A stretch of DNA of 64,000 bases, taken from assembly GCA_023426125.1 (NCBI GenBank), contig JAFABI010000025.1, positions 62,001 to 126,000 of the forward strand, given 5' to 3'. Of the stretch, positions 1-9,880 are shown piece after piece. Made by a program: the position numbers and the translations under genes. Numbering within the stretch: the stretch's first letter is position 1; each line of letters starts with the position of its first letter. Source of the stretch: Bacillota bacterium. Its GTDB lineage: Bacteria; Bacillota; Clostridia; Acetivibrionales; DTU013. The notes beneath the pieces were generated by a model. The model did not search any database and was not told where the DNA came from. It saw only the letters and a list, made by a program, of their open reading frames with translations.

Positions 1-212
1 GCGGTGGACAGTCGACCTGCAGATTATTTGCCAGAAATTTTGGTGGCACTGAAATACAATATAATATTAATACTGCAATATCTTCCTGGACACAAGTAAC
101 TTTATCCTCATCGATTAATGTAACAAATGGTTCTATTAATATAGGTTTGTATTCGGTTGGAGCTGCCGGTAACTGGGCTCAAGTTGACAATATAACCCTT
201 ACGAAGAATTGA
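1..212 (+). CDS. C-terminal end of a secreted carbohydrate-binding protein (5' end outside window)
   Basis: An open frame enters from the left edge (codons from base 3) and ends at TGA 210-212, about 69 residues. It reads SSWTQVTLSSSINVTNGSIN and later GNWAQVDNITLTKN, the pattern of the last strands of a beta-sandwich carbohydrate-binding module at the C-terminus of extracellular clostridial glycosidases. The upstream GGQSTCRLFARNFGG also fits that fold. The catalytic domain, if any, lies outside the window, so the enzyme activity cannot be named. A terminator follows, so it is the last gene of its transcript. Its place just before a sugar importer suggests a secreted polysaccharide-degrading enzyme or binding protein. 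The CBM family number is uncertain. Confidence 0.6.
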   Translation, partial: GGQSTCRLFARNFGGTEIQYNINTAISSWTQVTLSSSINVTNGSINIGLYSVGAAGNWAQVDNITLTKN

Positions 213-307
213 TTCCTATAATTGAGAATCTGTCTATGCCAGGTAAGCCTAACATTATATTGAGGATTTTTAGTTTGATTAATAACAAATCTATAATATA
301 AATTGAG

Positions 308-364
308 CAGCTTATATCTGAAAGAATTCTATTTAGATATATTTATAGATATAAGCTGTTTTTT
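308..364 (+). terminator. Rho-independent terminator after the carbohydrate-binding protein
   Basis: A 12-bp perfect inverted repeat, CAGCTTATATCT (308-319) and AGATATAAGCTG (347-358), is followed directly by six T residues. The loop is long (27 nt) and A+T-rich. Confidence 0.75.
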
Positions 365-607
365 CCTTTAAAATTATATATTTCTTCAATTTATGACATA
401 TCCGGCCACAATGTAGGGCACCTGCATCCAAATATTTTTTACTGTGTTATTAAATCTATTTGATCCATCAAAGAATCCTTTAATAAAAATGGAATTACTC
501 AATTCATGTAATGAGATTATATAAAAGTAAAAATCTTCGACTATAAAATACCGGCGGGATTTGATAAGTTTAAGATGTAAGATATTCACAATATAAGGAG
601 AATGAGT
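365..607 (+). other. Leader/promoter region of the first sugar-importer operon
   Basis: This A+T-rich stretch lies between the terminator and the first importer gene. It must hold the operon promoter, and possibly the target of the YesN-type regulator encoded at 6329-7969. No single -35/-10 pair stands out, and I see no convincing CcpA (cre) site. The ribosome-binding site AAGGAG is at 595-600. Confidence 0.4.
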
Positions 608-2365
608 ATGAAAAAAAGCATTAAAAGGTTCAGTCTGGTCATGCTTGCCCTGCTGATACTTGTTTCAAGTGTGGCGTGCTCAGGAAACAATCAGCCTGGC
701 AATGAGTCGGCAGCCGCTGTTGATGCCTCAGCATCTTCAAGCACTACCGCAAAAGATGTCGGAAGTGGCGGGGCGGCGCAAGTTGGGCAATCCGGAAAGG
801 CTTCGAGAGAATTTCAACCCGTACCTGACGGTGATTGGAAACAGCCCTACGCAGCTATGGTAAATATTACTACAGTAAAAGGCGCGAATTCGGACATTGT
901 ATTTGACAAGGAGGACAGCGAAGCGGATAATCCATGGACAAGAGCATGGATAAAGGATTTGGGCATTGAGGTTACCTATGAGTGGATTGACGAAGGAAAC
1001 ACACAATATGACACGAAACTGAACATGGCAATTGCATCGGGAACTCTGCCGGATGCATTCAAATGCAACTACATACAGTTTAGACAGCTTATGACAGCGG
1101 GTCTTTTGCAGGATATTACGGAACCATATAACAAAAACGCCTCACAGCGTATCAGAGGCTATGAAAAAACTGATCCTGATACGATAAAGCTTACGTCTGT
1201 TGACGGTAAAATATATGGTATCCCGGCATATTACTACGGAATAATCGATAGCCCAAGAGATCTATGGGTACGAAAAGACTGGTATGAAGCTGCAGGCCAG
1301 CCTTCTCTGAAAACAGTTGCCGATTTTGAGAATCTGGCAAGGAAATTTATGAAAGAGCATGGCGGTTACGGATTGGGCGTAAGCAACAATCTTGACGAGC
1401 TTTTCATGACTGGTCCCATGTTTAAAGTATACCTGGGTACTCCAAGCAACGGCTCCTATTTCTGGTACAAAGACTCGTCGGGAAAAATTAAAGCCGATAT
1501 CACTCATCCGGAAATGAAAACAGCCCTTGAAACATGGGCTAAATGGTATAAGGAAGGCATTATTAATCCCGATTTTGCAAATACGGATTCCACCAAAATG
1601 AACGAAGATATTGTTAACGGCAAAACGGGTATGCAGCCATTTTATCAGTGGCAGGGCTGGCTCAATGGTCCCAACCTTGTTGCAGCGCAAGGCAATAATG
1701 ACGCTTACATGATTCCGTTCCCATTCCCGACAGTGGACGGTTCCCAGGTACTCGGACAAGTAGGTTTCCCTAACGGAGCCAATATTGTTGTAAGCAAGAA
1801 TTGCAAAAATCCCGCAGCGGTTATGAAACTTTTAAGTTATACAGATTATGTCATGTTTGACCCCAACACTGTTCTTACCGACGAAGAGTTCCATGGATTT
1901 ACCGACGGACAGAGAGAGCATGTACCGGGTGCATTTGAGATAATCGACCCTACCGCAGATATGATTCAGTTTGAGCATGTTCTTGCTGCATTGAAGACAG
2001 GTGATACGAGTAAACTATACACTGCCGGTATGAAGAAAAAATACGGCGACTCCATAAACTGGCTTAATAACCATGAAGCGAGCGGTTTAGGTGCTTATTG
2101 CCAGCAAGGCTTCGATGGGTGCGCATATGACAACAGTAAAAAGTTGATCGATGCGGGTAATATAATAAAAACAGATATGTGGGGTCCTCCGCCTGTTGAA
2201 TTCGATAAAACGGTCAATACTATGGATATAGCCCTTCAAGGATTTACTAAAATCATTATGGGTGAAAAGCCTGTAAGTTATTACGATCAGGTAATAGCCG
2301 ACTGGTATGCAAACGGCGGCACGGTCATGGAAGACGCTGTCAACAAGCAATACGGCGGCAAATAA
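608..2365 (+). CDS. ABC sugar transporter, extracellular solute-binding lipoprotein (LplA/YtcQ type)
   Basis: About 585 residues. A lipoprotein signal peptide opens it (KKSIKRF, a hydrophobic run, then SVAC as lipobox), followed by a low-complexity Ser/Ala/Gly tether and a large family-1 solute-binding domain. It would sit on the outer face of the membrane and pass an oligosaccharide to the permeases at 2565 and 3470. Start choice: AAGGAG at 595-600 is only 1 base from the ATG at 602 but 7 bases from the ATG at 608, so 608 is preferred. The protein at 4592-6247 is a clear paralogue, sharing stretches such as AALETWAKWYKxGIINPDFA (with substitutions) and the C-terminal YGGK. Binding proteins of this length are typical of importers next to YesM/YesN systems that take up pectin- or hemicellulose-derived oligosaccharides. 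The substrate cannot be read from the sequence. Confidence 0.9.
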   Translation: MKKSIKRFSLVMLALLILVSSVACSGNNQPGNESAAAVDASASSSTTAKDVGSGGAAQVGQSGKASREFQPVPDGDWKQPYAAMVNITTVKGANSDIVFDKEDSEADNPWTRAWIKDLGIEVTYEWIDEGNTQYDTKLNMAIASGTLPDAFKCNYIQFRQLMTAGLLQDITEPYNKNASQRIRGYEKTDPDTIKLTSVDGKIYGIPAYYYGIIDSPRDLWVRKDWYEAAGQPSLKTVADFENLARKFMKEHGGYGLGVSNNLDELFMTGPMFKVYLGTPSNGSYFWYKDSSGKIKADITHPEMKTALETWAKWYKEGIINPDFANTDSTKMNEDIVNGKTGMQPFYQWQGWLNGPNLVAAQGNNDAYMIPFPFPTVDGSQVLGQVGFPNGANIVVSKNCKNPAAVMKLLSYTDYVMFDPNTVLTDEEFHGFTDGQREHVPGAFEIIDPTADMIQFEHVLAALKTGDTSKLYTAGMKKKYGDSINWLNNHEASGLGAYCQQGFDGCAYDNSKKLIDAGNIIKTDMWGPPPVEFDKTVNTMDIALQGFTKIIMGEKPVSYYDQVIADWYANGGTVMEDAVNKQYGGK

Positions 2366-2429
2366 ATTTTTACTCCGGAATAAGCTGACAGAAACAACTG
2401 CATCTTCTGACAACTATACCGGAAACCCA

Positions 2430-2534
2430 GTAGACGCTGAACTGGTTGGGAATTGAAATGTCACGAAGGAACCGGTGGCATCGCAAGACACCTGAAACAC
2501 CTTCCGGACATCAACCTGACTATTCAGCGTCTAC
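2430..2534 (+). promoter_or_regulatory. Large intercistronic stem-loop between binding protein and permease genes
   Basis: GTAGACGCTGAA (2430-2441) is exactly complementary to TTCAGCGTCTAC (2523-2534). A further GGTTG/CAACC pairing inside extends the stem. No T-run follows. In binding-protein operons such structures commonly protect the upstream mRNA or attenuate transcription, so that the binding protein outnumbers the permeases. That role is inferred here. Confidence 0.55.
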
Positions 2535-2564
2535 CTAATCCAATGAATTGTGAGGAGACTTTTG

Positions 2565-3458
2565 ATGATAAAACAACTTAGGAAAGATTGGCCCTTTCAT
2601 GTACTCTTATTTCCCGGCGTTGTTTTAACGTTTATTTTTTCGTATCTGCCTATGTATGGGTTAGTCATGGCTTTTCAAGATTTTAATCCCGGTCTGGGAT
2701 TTTTCAAATCACCCTGGGTAGGATTTGAAAATTTCCAATTGATTTTTTCACAGCCCCAATTTATACTTACAATCTACAACACACTGTTTATCTCTTTTTT
2801 TAAATTGGTTTTTGGAACATTCGCCTCAGTGGTATTTTCTCTGCTTCTTAATGAGATAAGATCAAATGTCAACAAAAGGCTTTTTCAAACCATTGTTTAT
2901 GTTCCAAACTTTATTTCCTGGGTTATAATGGCAGGGATTCTATATACTATCTTATCAACGGATGGAATAGTAAATATAACGCTAAAATCCCTTCATATCC
3001 ATCCTGTTCAGTTTATTTCTAATCCTGGTGTTTTTCCCTGGACAGTGATTATTTCTGATGTTTGGAAAACATTTGGATTTGGTACAGTCGTTTACTTGGC
3101 TGCAATTACCTCAATCGATCCTGAGCTTTATGAATCAGCCATAATAGATGGAGCGGGAAGGTGGAAACAAACACTGCATATTACCCTTCCGGTCATCGCT
3201 CCGATCGTTGTTTTGATGACGGTCCTTGCTCTTGGTAATATACTGAATGCCGGCTTTGATCAGGTTTACAATCTATATTCGCCGGTAGTATATTCCAGAG
3301 GGGACATCATCGATACCTTCGTGTACAGACTTGGTCTACAGAATGGCAAGTACGCCATAGGTACAACGGTAGGCATATTTAAGTCCGTAGTATCATGCAT
3401 CCTAATTTCCTTGTCTTTATATGTAGCCAATAAAGTAGCAAACTATAGAGTGTTCTAA
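2565..3458 (+). CDS. ABC sugar transporter, inner-membrane permease (LplB/YteP type)
   Basis: About 297 residues with roughly six membrane segments. It carries the binding-protein-dependent permease (EAA) loop ESAIIDGAGRWKQTLHITLP, which docks on the ATPase. It pairs with the permease at 3470 to form the channel. GAGGAG at 2552-2557 lies 7 bases before ATG 2565, which favours this start over the upstream GTG at 2550. The next gene begins 11 bases after the stop, so the two are co-transcribed. No ATPase gene is in the operon, as is usual for this subfamily, which shares an MsmX/UgpC-type ATPase. Confidence 0.9.
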   Translation: MIKQLRKDWPFHVLLFPGVVLTFIFSYLPMYGLVMAFQDFNPGLGFFKSPWVGFENFQLIFSQPQFILTIYNTLFISFFKLVFGTFASVVFSLLLNEIRSNVNKRLFQTIVYVPNFISWVIMAGILYTILSTDGIVNITLKSLHIHPVQFISNPGVFPWTVIISDVWKTFGFGTVVYLAAITSIDPELYESAIIDGAGRWKQTLHITLPVIAPIVVLMTVLALGNILNAGFDQVYNLYSPVVYSRGDIIDTFVYRLGLQNGKYAIGTTVGIFKSVVSCILISLSLYVANKVANYRVF

Positions 3459-3469
3459 AGGAGAGAAAT

Positions 3470-4357
3470 ATGAAATATAGAACCAAAGGGCAGCAAGTAT
3501 TTACAGTGTTCAATTATATTTTCATAATAATTGTTTGTTTGACATGCGTTCTTCCGCTTCTAAATACCTTAGCCGTATCATTCAGTTCACCTAAATTTGT
3601 GTCTGCGGGAAAAGTATATTTTCTACCCAAAGGCTTCACACTTATGTCCTATGAATTTGCTGTGAGAAACGGAAAGTTCTTGCAGGCATTCAACGTTTCT
3701 ATTTTAAGATGCATTTTGGGTGTAGGCATTAACCTGCTTATGATGATTACAACCGCATACCCCTTGTCAAAAACGACCAAACGTTTTACAGCAAGAAATT
3801 TCTATATGACATTCTATGTAATAACAATGTTGTTTGGCGGAGGGCTTATTCCATATTATATATTGGTAACCCAGTTGGGGCTTATGAATTCTATTTGGTC
3901 TTTGGTACTGCCGCTTTCGTGCCCTGTCTACTCCATGGTAATCCTTATGAACTTTATGAGGAACTTGCCTCCTGAGATGGAAGAAGCTGCAATGATTGAC
4001 GGCGCAGGGCAATTCAGAACATTGTTTTCCATTCTGCTGCCGGTGCTGAAGCCCGCTTTGGCGACAGTTGGCTTGTTCGCCTTTGTATATCACTGGAACG
4101 ATTGGTTTACCGGAGCGCTGTTCATGCATGACCCTGCAAAATATCCTCTGCAAACATATTTGCAAACACTTTTGACAAACTTTAGAGATATATTAAGGCA
4201 ATCAGGCTCGGATTATTACACACTATTATCCAGAATGAATGAACAAACAGGAAGAGCAGCTCAATTATTCCTTGGCCTGGTGCCGATTCTGGTTGTTTAT
4301 CCATTCCTCCAGAAATACTTTACCACAGGATTGGTTGTCGGCAGTGTGAAGGGGTAA
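3470..4357 (+). CDS. ABC sugar transporter, inner-membrane permease (LplC/YtcP type)
   Basis: 295 residues, a MalG-type permease with about six membrane helices. The EAA loop is EEAAMIDGAGQFRTLFSILL and the C-terminus is the family-typical YFTTGLVVGSVKG. A strong ribosome-binding site (AAAGGAGAG) precedes the ATG, 11 bases downstream of the partner permease. It should form a heterodimer with that partner. The 234-base interval that follows, before the second binding-protein gene, holds no convincing gene or terminator. Confidence 0.9.
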   Translation: MKYRTKGQQVFTVFNYIFIIIVCLTCVLPLLNTLAVSFSSPKFVSAGKVYFLPKGFTLMSYEFAVRNGKFLQAFNVSILRCILGVGINLLMMITTAYPLSKTTKRFTARNFYMTFYVITMLFGGGLIPYYILVTQLGLMNSIWSLVLPLSCPVYSMVILMNFMRNLPPEMEEAAMIDGAGQFRTLFSILLPVLKPALATVGLFAFVYHWNDWFTGALFMHDPAKYPLQTYLQTLLTNFRDILRQSGSDYYTLLSRMNEQTGRAAQLFLGLVPILVVYPFLQKYFTTGLVVGSVKG

Positions 4358-4591
4358 CTGCGACATAATCCGCGGGCAGGAAATCATCCGGTAAGCGCTG
4401 CTGCAGATACGTATTTCGGCAATAAAACATTAATCAAGGAACTTGCTTCCGGAACTATCCCTATCATGCAGTAAATGTGCTTGAGAACAATGCTTTTGCT
4501 TATAATGGCCCACAGATACCTGGTACTCCTATGATCAGGGTTCAAATAAAGGCAAAACTATAGTAATATTTAAAGGGGGGAGGGAGGTATA

Positions 4592-6247
4592 GTGAAAAGG
4601 TTTTTTTCACTATTATTGGCACTATTAATAGTCCCTGCTTTAAGCACATGCGGAGGATTGGGGAATAACGGGAGACCAGCAAAAAAAGCCGCTAAGGCGG
4701 TTGAAGCAACAACCCAGTCCCCGGCTGCGGGCATTGGCGAGGATACGCCGTTCGGACGCTACACAGAAACCGTAACCATAAGTACAGGCACCACGGAATA
4801 TGTCTCGGCGGTGTATCCCGAGGGCGATGACATTACCAACAATATATGGACCAGAACCTATCTGGATAGATACAATGTAAGGCTGGTCACGGATTGGGTC
4901 ACGGATGAATACGATAAAAAAATAAGCCTCGCAATAACCTCCGGGGATTTACCCGACGTGGTCCATGTCAATGCGTCTCAACTGAAGCAATTGGTTGATG
5001 AAGGTCTCATATATGACCTTACGGATATATACAAAAACTATGCTTCGACTCGTGTCAGGGGATATATGGATGCCGATATAGACAGCTTCAATACGGCAAA
5101 ATTTGATGGAAAGCTTATGGCCCTGCCGCAGATGCACTGGGGAATAATCGATCAGCCGGATTACCTATGGATAAGGAACGATTGGAAAGAGCAGCTCGGT
5201 CTGGCAGATCCGAAGACGATGGACGATGTTAAGAACATCTGTCTCGCCTTTATGAAAGCGCATGGTGGTTTTGGCATAACCACCGACAAGACCTTGGATT
5301 ATCTTTATCTGATAGCGATTGCCTGGCATGCCTATCCGGACATGTGGATAAAGGACAGCTCAGGTAAAATCCTATACGGTTCGATCCAGCCCGAAATGAA
5401 GGCAGCCCTTCAGGCATGGGCCGAATGGTATAAGTTAGGGATCATTAATCCTGATTTCGCCATTTCCGATTTCAATGCAATGGTTGCGGCAAATGCACTA
5501 GGCAAGGTTGGCGTACAACCCTGCTTTCAGTGGTGGGGTTACAAATTTGGTGTTGATGTGGTTAAGAATCTGGGCAAAGAAGCCATTTTCTACCCATATG
5601 CAATTCCTTCTGCAGACGGGAAGCCCGTTTACCAGTCGGTTTTCTTCCCGAACAGTTCCTATACGGTGGTGAGCAGGAATTGCAAAAATCCTGAAGCCGC
5701 CGTCAAACTAATCAACTTTTATGGTTACATGGTTGATGATTCGACAGGAATAGAATCCAAGGAGACCATTTCTGCATTTTTAGATAATGATATGGCTCAT
5801 GTTGTAGGAGCATTCAGGGTACTTAATCCGGACTGCGACTACGACCAGTTTGAAAAAGTGGATGCAGCACTGAAAACAGGAGACACATCCGCTTTTACAA
5901 CAAGCGGTATGTGGCAGAAGTACAACAACAGTGCCGTATATAAGAAATACGGCACTCCTGGCACAGTAGGTGACTTTCTCCAGCAGGGAGCCGATAAATG
6001 TGCATACAGGCTGACAAAGCAGGTTCTCGACAGCAATATGTATATCAAATCAAAGCTCTGGGGAGCGACTCCCGAAGTACTGCTGAGCTACGGAACAACC
6101 CTGGATGACCTCCTTACGGAGGGATATACGAAAATAATTATGGGGCGCGAACCCATAAGTTACTTCGAAAATGTTGTAGAAAACTGGTATTCTGTAGGTG
6201 GCCAGGCGGCTACAGACGCAATGAACCAGGCATACGGCGGTAAATAG
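4592..6247 (+). CDS. Second solute-binding lipoprotein of the importer locus
   Basis: 551 residues with a GTG start preceded by the purine-rich site GGGAGG. The signal peptide ends in the lipobox LSTC. It is paralogous to the protein at 608-2365 over its whole length: both share the NNIWTR/DNPWTR, SGDLPD/SGTLPD and IIMGxxPxSYF/Y regions. It has no permeases of its own and lies downstream of the only permease pair, so both binding proteins may deliver related ligands to one channel. The next genes are on the opposite strand, so this ends the operon. Confidence 0.88.
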   Translation: MKRFFSLLLALLIVPALSTCGGLGNNGRPAKKAAKAVEATTQSPAAGIGEDTPFGRYTETVTISTGTTEYVSAVYPEGDDITNNIWTRTYLDRYNVRLVTDWVTDEYDKKISLAITSGDLPDVVHVNASQLKQLVDEGLIYDLTDIYKNYASTRVRGYMDADIDSFNTAKFDGKLMALPQMHWGIIDQPDYLWIRNDWKEQLGLADPKTMDDVKNICLAFMKAHGGFGITTDKTLDYLYLIAIAWHAYPDMWIKDSSGKILYGSIQPEMKAALQAWAEWYKLGIINPDFAISDFNAMVAANALGKVGVQPCFQWWGYKFGVDVVKNLGKEAIFYPYAIPSADGKPVYQSVFFPNSSYTVVSRNCKNPEAAVKLINFYGYMVDDSTGIESKETISAFLDNDMAHVVGAFRVLNPDCDYDQFEKVDAALKTGDTSAFTTSGMWQKYNNSAVYKKYGTPGTVGDFLQQGADKCAYRLTKQVLDSNMYIKSKLWGATPEVLLSYGTTLDDLLTEGYTKIIMGREPISYFENVVENWYSVGGQAATDAMNQAYGGK

Positions 6248-6328
6248 AAACCTGCATAAATGGGAGCGGGGCACATATAATATTGCTTTTGGCACATTGA
6301 ATCCGCAGTTTAACCGGGGAAGGGATTA

Positions 6329-7969
6329 TCACTGGCTCCGGTAATTTCCGGGTGATATCCCAACGGCCTTTTTAAAAACCAGGAAGAAGTATTGTGAGGT
6401 ATCAAATCCAACCATTTTTGCTATATCCTGAATTGTATGATCGGTGTTTTTCAGCAGTTCCTTGGCCTTGCGGACCCGTGCCAGCGTGATATAGTCTGTA
6501 ATGCTCTCGCCGGTGACCTGTTTGTATAAACGGGAGATATAGGAACTGTTGTAGTTTACCATATCTGAGAGATGGGTCAATGTGAGGGGATCGGCAAGAT
6601 GATTATCGATGTACACCTGTATGGTCTTTATAATGTTCTTGCTATTGTCCAACTCCTCGCTTGAGTTCAATTCGAATATAATGTGCGCAAGCTTTTCCAG
6701 GTATGAGAAGGCTTCCTTCCAGTCTATCAAGTCACCCAAATAATAAAGGGGGTAAATTGCTATATGCATGGAGACGGTTTCTTCCAGATGATGTAGACTT
6801 ATATATGCTGAAAATATCAATGAAATTTTCTGGTATATACTTATTATCCTGAGATTATGCATACTCTTGACCTCTAGGAATGGATAAGCGATCTGCTTCA
6901 GTACTTCGAAGAATTTCTCCTTCTCTCCGTGGCTAAGGTATGAGGACAGCATATTTATCTGCCTATCGATATTGCGCATCAGAAATGTTTCATTGTTGTG
7001 CTCCTGGGCCAAACGCTCCTCATGCTGCCCGAGGACCGTCCCGTATGAATGTTGGTACTGTGAACGCGAGAATTTCAGCACATACTGATTCAAAAGTTCA
7101 TATATTTTACTGGCTGAATCCCAATCAACCGCCGAAGGGTACAATACGAACACTACATCGCAGTATAGATTTCTTTTACAACAGCTTATGAAATCATCCA
7201 GAGATTCTTTTAAATAAAGTTGGGGGGGCAGACTGATACCATCCGAATATCCGTCCGAGGTCTGTAAAAACCATAATATGGATGTCATATTTAAATCAAG
7301 GAGTGTATATTCGAATTTATCGGTCAAAATCTGCTTTGACAGCTCTAAGAGCTTAAGTATATGGTTGCTGTAGTCCACGAAATATTGGGGGTCCTCCTTC
7401 GTTTTAAGCTTTGCATACAGCAGAAAAACCGGCTTTGTTATATCCAGCCGGAATTTATACCATTCCAGCCGGTTTGATATTTCCCTGATGCCTTTCCCCA
7501 TAACAATATCCCGAAGAAGCTGACGCTGAAGCAGATGGTCAAGCAGCTTCTCCCTGCTGGCTGACACGCTGATAAGCTCGGTCATCCTCAATTCCTCATC
7601 AAGTGCTTGTACGGCTTCATTAACTGCTTTGATAATAGCTTTGTCGTCTTCAGCTTTAAGTAGATATACTACATTTTTCTGCTTATTCGCATGATATATG
7701 TAATCGAAGTTATTGTAACCTGTCAGGAAAATAATCCGGCAGTGGGGCCAATGCGTCACGATCCTGTCCGCAACATCCAGACCGGTTAATTCAGGCATTT
7801 TTATGTCCAAAATTGCTATATTGATTTTGACGCTTTCAAAAACATTCAGGGCTTCGATTCCCGAATAAGCCTTGTATATGTTGAATTCCATCCCTTCCTG
7901 CTTTTCAAAAAGATCGGCAAGCCAGTTAACGACATGATGCTCATCGTCTACGATAAGAAGTCTGTACAT
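6329..7969 (-). CDS. YesN-type response regulator (receiver + AraC-family DNA-binding domain)
   Basis: 546 residues. The N-terminal receiver has the acidic pair DD (about 8-9), phospho-acceptor D55 (AILDIKMPE), T83 and K105. A long middle region of unclear fold follows. The C-terminus is an AraC-type double helix-turn-helix (VNYNSSYISRLYKQVTGES, then IQDIAKMVGFDTSQYF). It is phosphorylated by the kinase encoded 13 bases upstream and should activate the convergent importer operon at 608-6247. The stop lies about 80 bases from the end of that operon, with no obvious terminator between them. Confidence 0.92.
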   Translation of the reverse strand: MYRLLIVDDEHHVVNWLADLFEKQEGMEFNIYKAYSGIEALNVFESVKINIAILDIKMPELTGLDVADRIVTHWPHCRIIFLTGYNNFDYIYHANKQKNVVYLLKAEDDKAIIKAVNEAVQALDEELRMTELISVSASREKLLDHLLQRQLLRDIVMGKGIREISNRLEWYKFRLDITKPVFLLYAKLKTKEDPQYFVDYSNHILKLLELSKQILTDKFEYTLLDLNMTSILWFLQTSDGYSDGISLPPQLYLKESLDDFISCCKRNLYCDVVFVLYPSAVDWDSASKIYELLNQYVLKFSRSQYQHSYGTVLGQHEERLAQEHNNETFLMRNIDRQINMLSSYLSHGEKEKFFEVLKQIAYPFLEVKSMHNLRIISIYQKISLIFSAYISLHHLEETVSMHIAIYPLYYLGDLIDWKEAFSYLEKLAHIIFELNSSEELDNSKNIIKTIQVYIDNHLADPLTLTHLSDMVNYNSSYISRLYKQVTGESITDYITLARVRKAKELLKNTDHTIQDIAKMVGFDTSQYFFLVFKKAVGISPGNYRSQ

Positions 7970-7982
7970 AATAGTCCTCCTG

Positions 7983-9692
7983 TTAACAGATCAATTGTAT
8001 GGTTACCTTCATTCCACCCATGTTTGAACGCGAGACCAGCAATATGCTGCCATTTTTATAAAAGGTTTGTATGCGTTTGTAAATGTTCAGCAATCCGGTG
8101 TTTTCGACGGAATCGATCAGCATGGGAGACTGCTTGAGATTTTTTTGTATACTTTCCAAACTAGCATCAGATAAATGCTCTCCGTTATCTTCGATAACTA
8201 TTTCAATATTGTTTTCCGAAGGTATGAACTGAACCCAGAGCAATCCGCCGGATATCTTGTTTTCAAGCCCGTAATTGTATGCGTTTTCAATAATAGGCTG
8301 TAATATAAGACGGGGGACCTGAAACTGCTCGAATTTCTCCGGAAACTCGCCGAACTCAGTTTCTATCCTGCCTTGGAACCGCATTGATTGTATATTGGAA
8401 TAAATTTTTGCATGTTCGTATTCATCCTTCAGCGTCACTGAATCCCTGCTGTTTCGGGTAATGTACATGAAATACCTTCCTAGCTCGCCTGACACTTGGG
8501 TTGCTTCCTCCTGCAACCCCTGGATTATCATACGGTGCATCATAAAAAAGCTGTTGTACAGAAAATGGGGATTGATCTGGGCTTGAAGCTGTTTGAATTC
8601 AGCTTTCTGTATAAGCAGCTTCTGCTGATACACCTCTTTGATCAAGGAATTCAGATGCTTAGCCATTTCATTATAGCTTTTGTACAAATAGCCGAAATCC
8701 TCGTAGTCAGTCTCTTCTATTACTCTCATATCACCGTTTTTGGCGTTTTTAAATGCGTCGATCAGCTTGATCAAGGGTTTTCTTATAAGACGGAATGCCC
8801 CGATGAAGAAAATGGAAACGCAAATAAAGATGAAGAATATGAATAATATTGTAAAAGTTGTCGATAGGCGAAGCGGTTCCAGCAATGCGCCGACAGGCAC
8901 GATCTGGATATAGGAGGCGTTGATGTATGAGGATTTTACAAGAAAAGCTTTATACGGAATACCGGCATAGCTTATATCGGCAACTCCTTTATCATACGAG
9001 GCGTCCAGGATTTCCTGCCGGAATTCACCGCTGCCCGTATTGTCCAGAATGAGCCTGCCCTTATTGAAATTAAAAAGATAGTAGGAATCTTCATAGATGC
9101 TCTGATTTGCGAATTCCTTCTTCAACTGTGCCAGAGAAAGCTCAACTTCCACAATGCCGGCAGGATTCTCATTCGATGAAGGAATGATCATTCGGAGGCT
9201 GCCATCGGTATATAAAAGCGGTGAAGGATCATCGGCTTGAAAGTCTATCAATCTTTTATACTTCTCAACGGAAATATCTTCGTAGCTTCCCTTTTTATAT
9301 CCTTCCGCATTATATGCCTTCAACAAAGGGAAGATATAGACTTTGATATTGCCTATTAAAGGATTGTTGCTCTTCATGCTGCTGATATATTCCTGTAGTT
9401 TCAAAACCTCCGTGGCTTTTTCATACAGGTCAAGCAGATCATACCTGTAGGTCAGCTTCAATACTCCGGAGTTTGCGGTAATATAGGCAGCCGAATGGTT
9501 TATGTCGATGAGTTTGCCGTCCAGTGTTTCTACAAAAGTCCCTGTTTTCTGCGAAATAGATTGCAGAATTTCCTTCGTTAACCTATTGGTGCTGAAAATC
9601 AATATTAAGCTGCTTATGATGATGATAGGCAGAATAATCAATAAAAAAAGCATAATAAGCCTGTTAAAAACACTTCTCTTTTTCAAAGTCAT
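7983..9692 (-). CDS. YesM-type membrane sensor histidine kinase
   Basis: About 569 residues. A first membrane helix (about 10-33) is followed by an extracellular sensor region to about residue 275, a second helix (about 278-299) and a HAMP linker. The His-kinase box is QINPHFLYN with the phosphorylated His near 376, and a HATPase domain (IENAYNYGLENK) follows. The ATG at 9692 is chosen because AAAGG lies 8 bases upstream of it. The longer frame from a TTG at 9713 has no such site. It probably senses an extracellular sugar, or the loaded binding protein, and passes phosphate to the regulator at 6329-7969. Confidence 0.92.
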   Translation of the reverse strand: MTLKKRSVFNRLIMLFLLIILPIIIISSLILIFSTNRLTKEILQSISQKTGTFVETLDGKLIDINHSAAYITANSGVLKLTYRYDLLDLYEKATEVLKLQEYISSMKSNNPLIGNIKVYIFPLLKAYNAEGYKKGSYEDISVEKYKRLIDFQADDPSPLLYTDGSLRMIIPSSNENPAGIVEVELSLAQLKKEFANQSIYEDSYYLFNFNKGRLILDNTGSGEFRQEILDASYDKGVADISYAGIPYKAFLVKSSYINASYIQIVPVGALLEPLRLSTTFTILFIFFIFICVSIFFIGAFRLIRKPLIKLIDAFKNAKNGDMRVIEETDYEDFGYLYKSYNEMAKHLNSLIKEVYQQKLLIQKAEFKQLQAQINPHFLYNSFFMMHRMIIQGLQEEATQVSGELGRYFMYITRNSRDSVTLKDEYEHAKIYSNIQSMRFQGRIETEFGEFPEKFEQFQVPRLILQPIIENAYNYGLENKISGGLLWVQFIPSENNIEIVIEDNGEHLSDASLESIQKNLKQSPMLIDSVENTGLLNIYKRIQTFYKNGSILLVSRSNMGGMKVTIQLIC

Positions 9693-9880
9693 ATAAAGTA
9701 CCTTTATGAGCAATATGACATATCATGAGATACAAACATTATTATATCAAAATTTGTAGTTTTATTCCACTGTAAAGTGAAAAGTTAATATCCGGTCTGG
9801 AACAGAAAATGGCATTTGCCTTCAGGCAGATTATTTACTTTACCATTCATCCCTTAAAAAAATATAGTTTACATAATGTG

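Noticed and set aside
9..20. GTCGACCTGCAG, identical to the SalI-PstI part of a cloning-vector polylinker, near the left edge
   Set aside because: It lies in frame in a protein sequence that fits a carbohydrate-binding module on both sides, and the flanking bases do not match a vector.
4426..4563. Protein-like frame (ending GPQIPGTPMIRVQIKAKL) between permease and second binding-protein genes
   Set aside because: It has no start codon or ribosome-binding site and follows a stop. At best a remnant, and no family is recognised.
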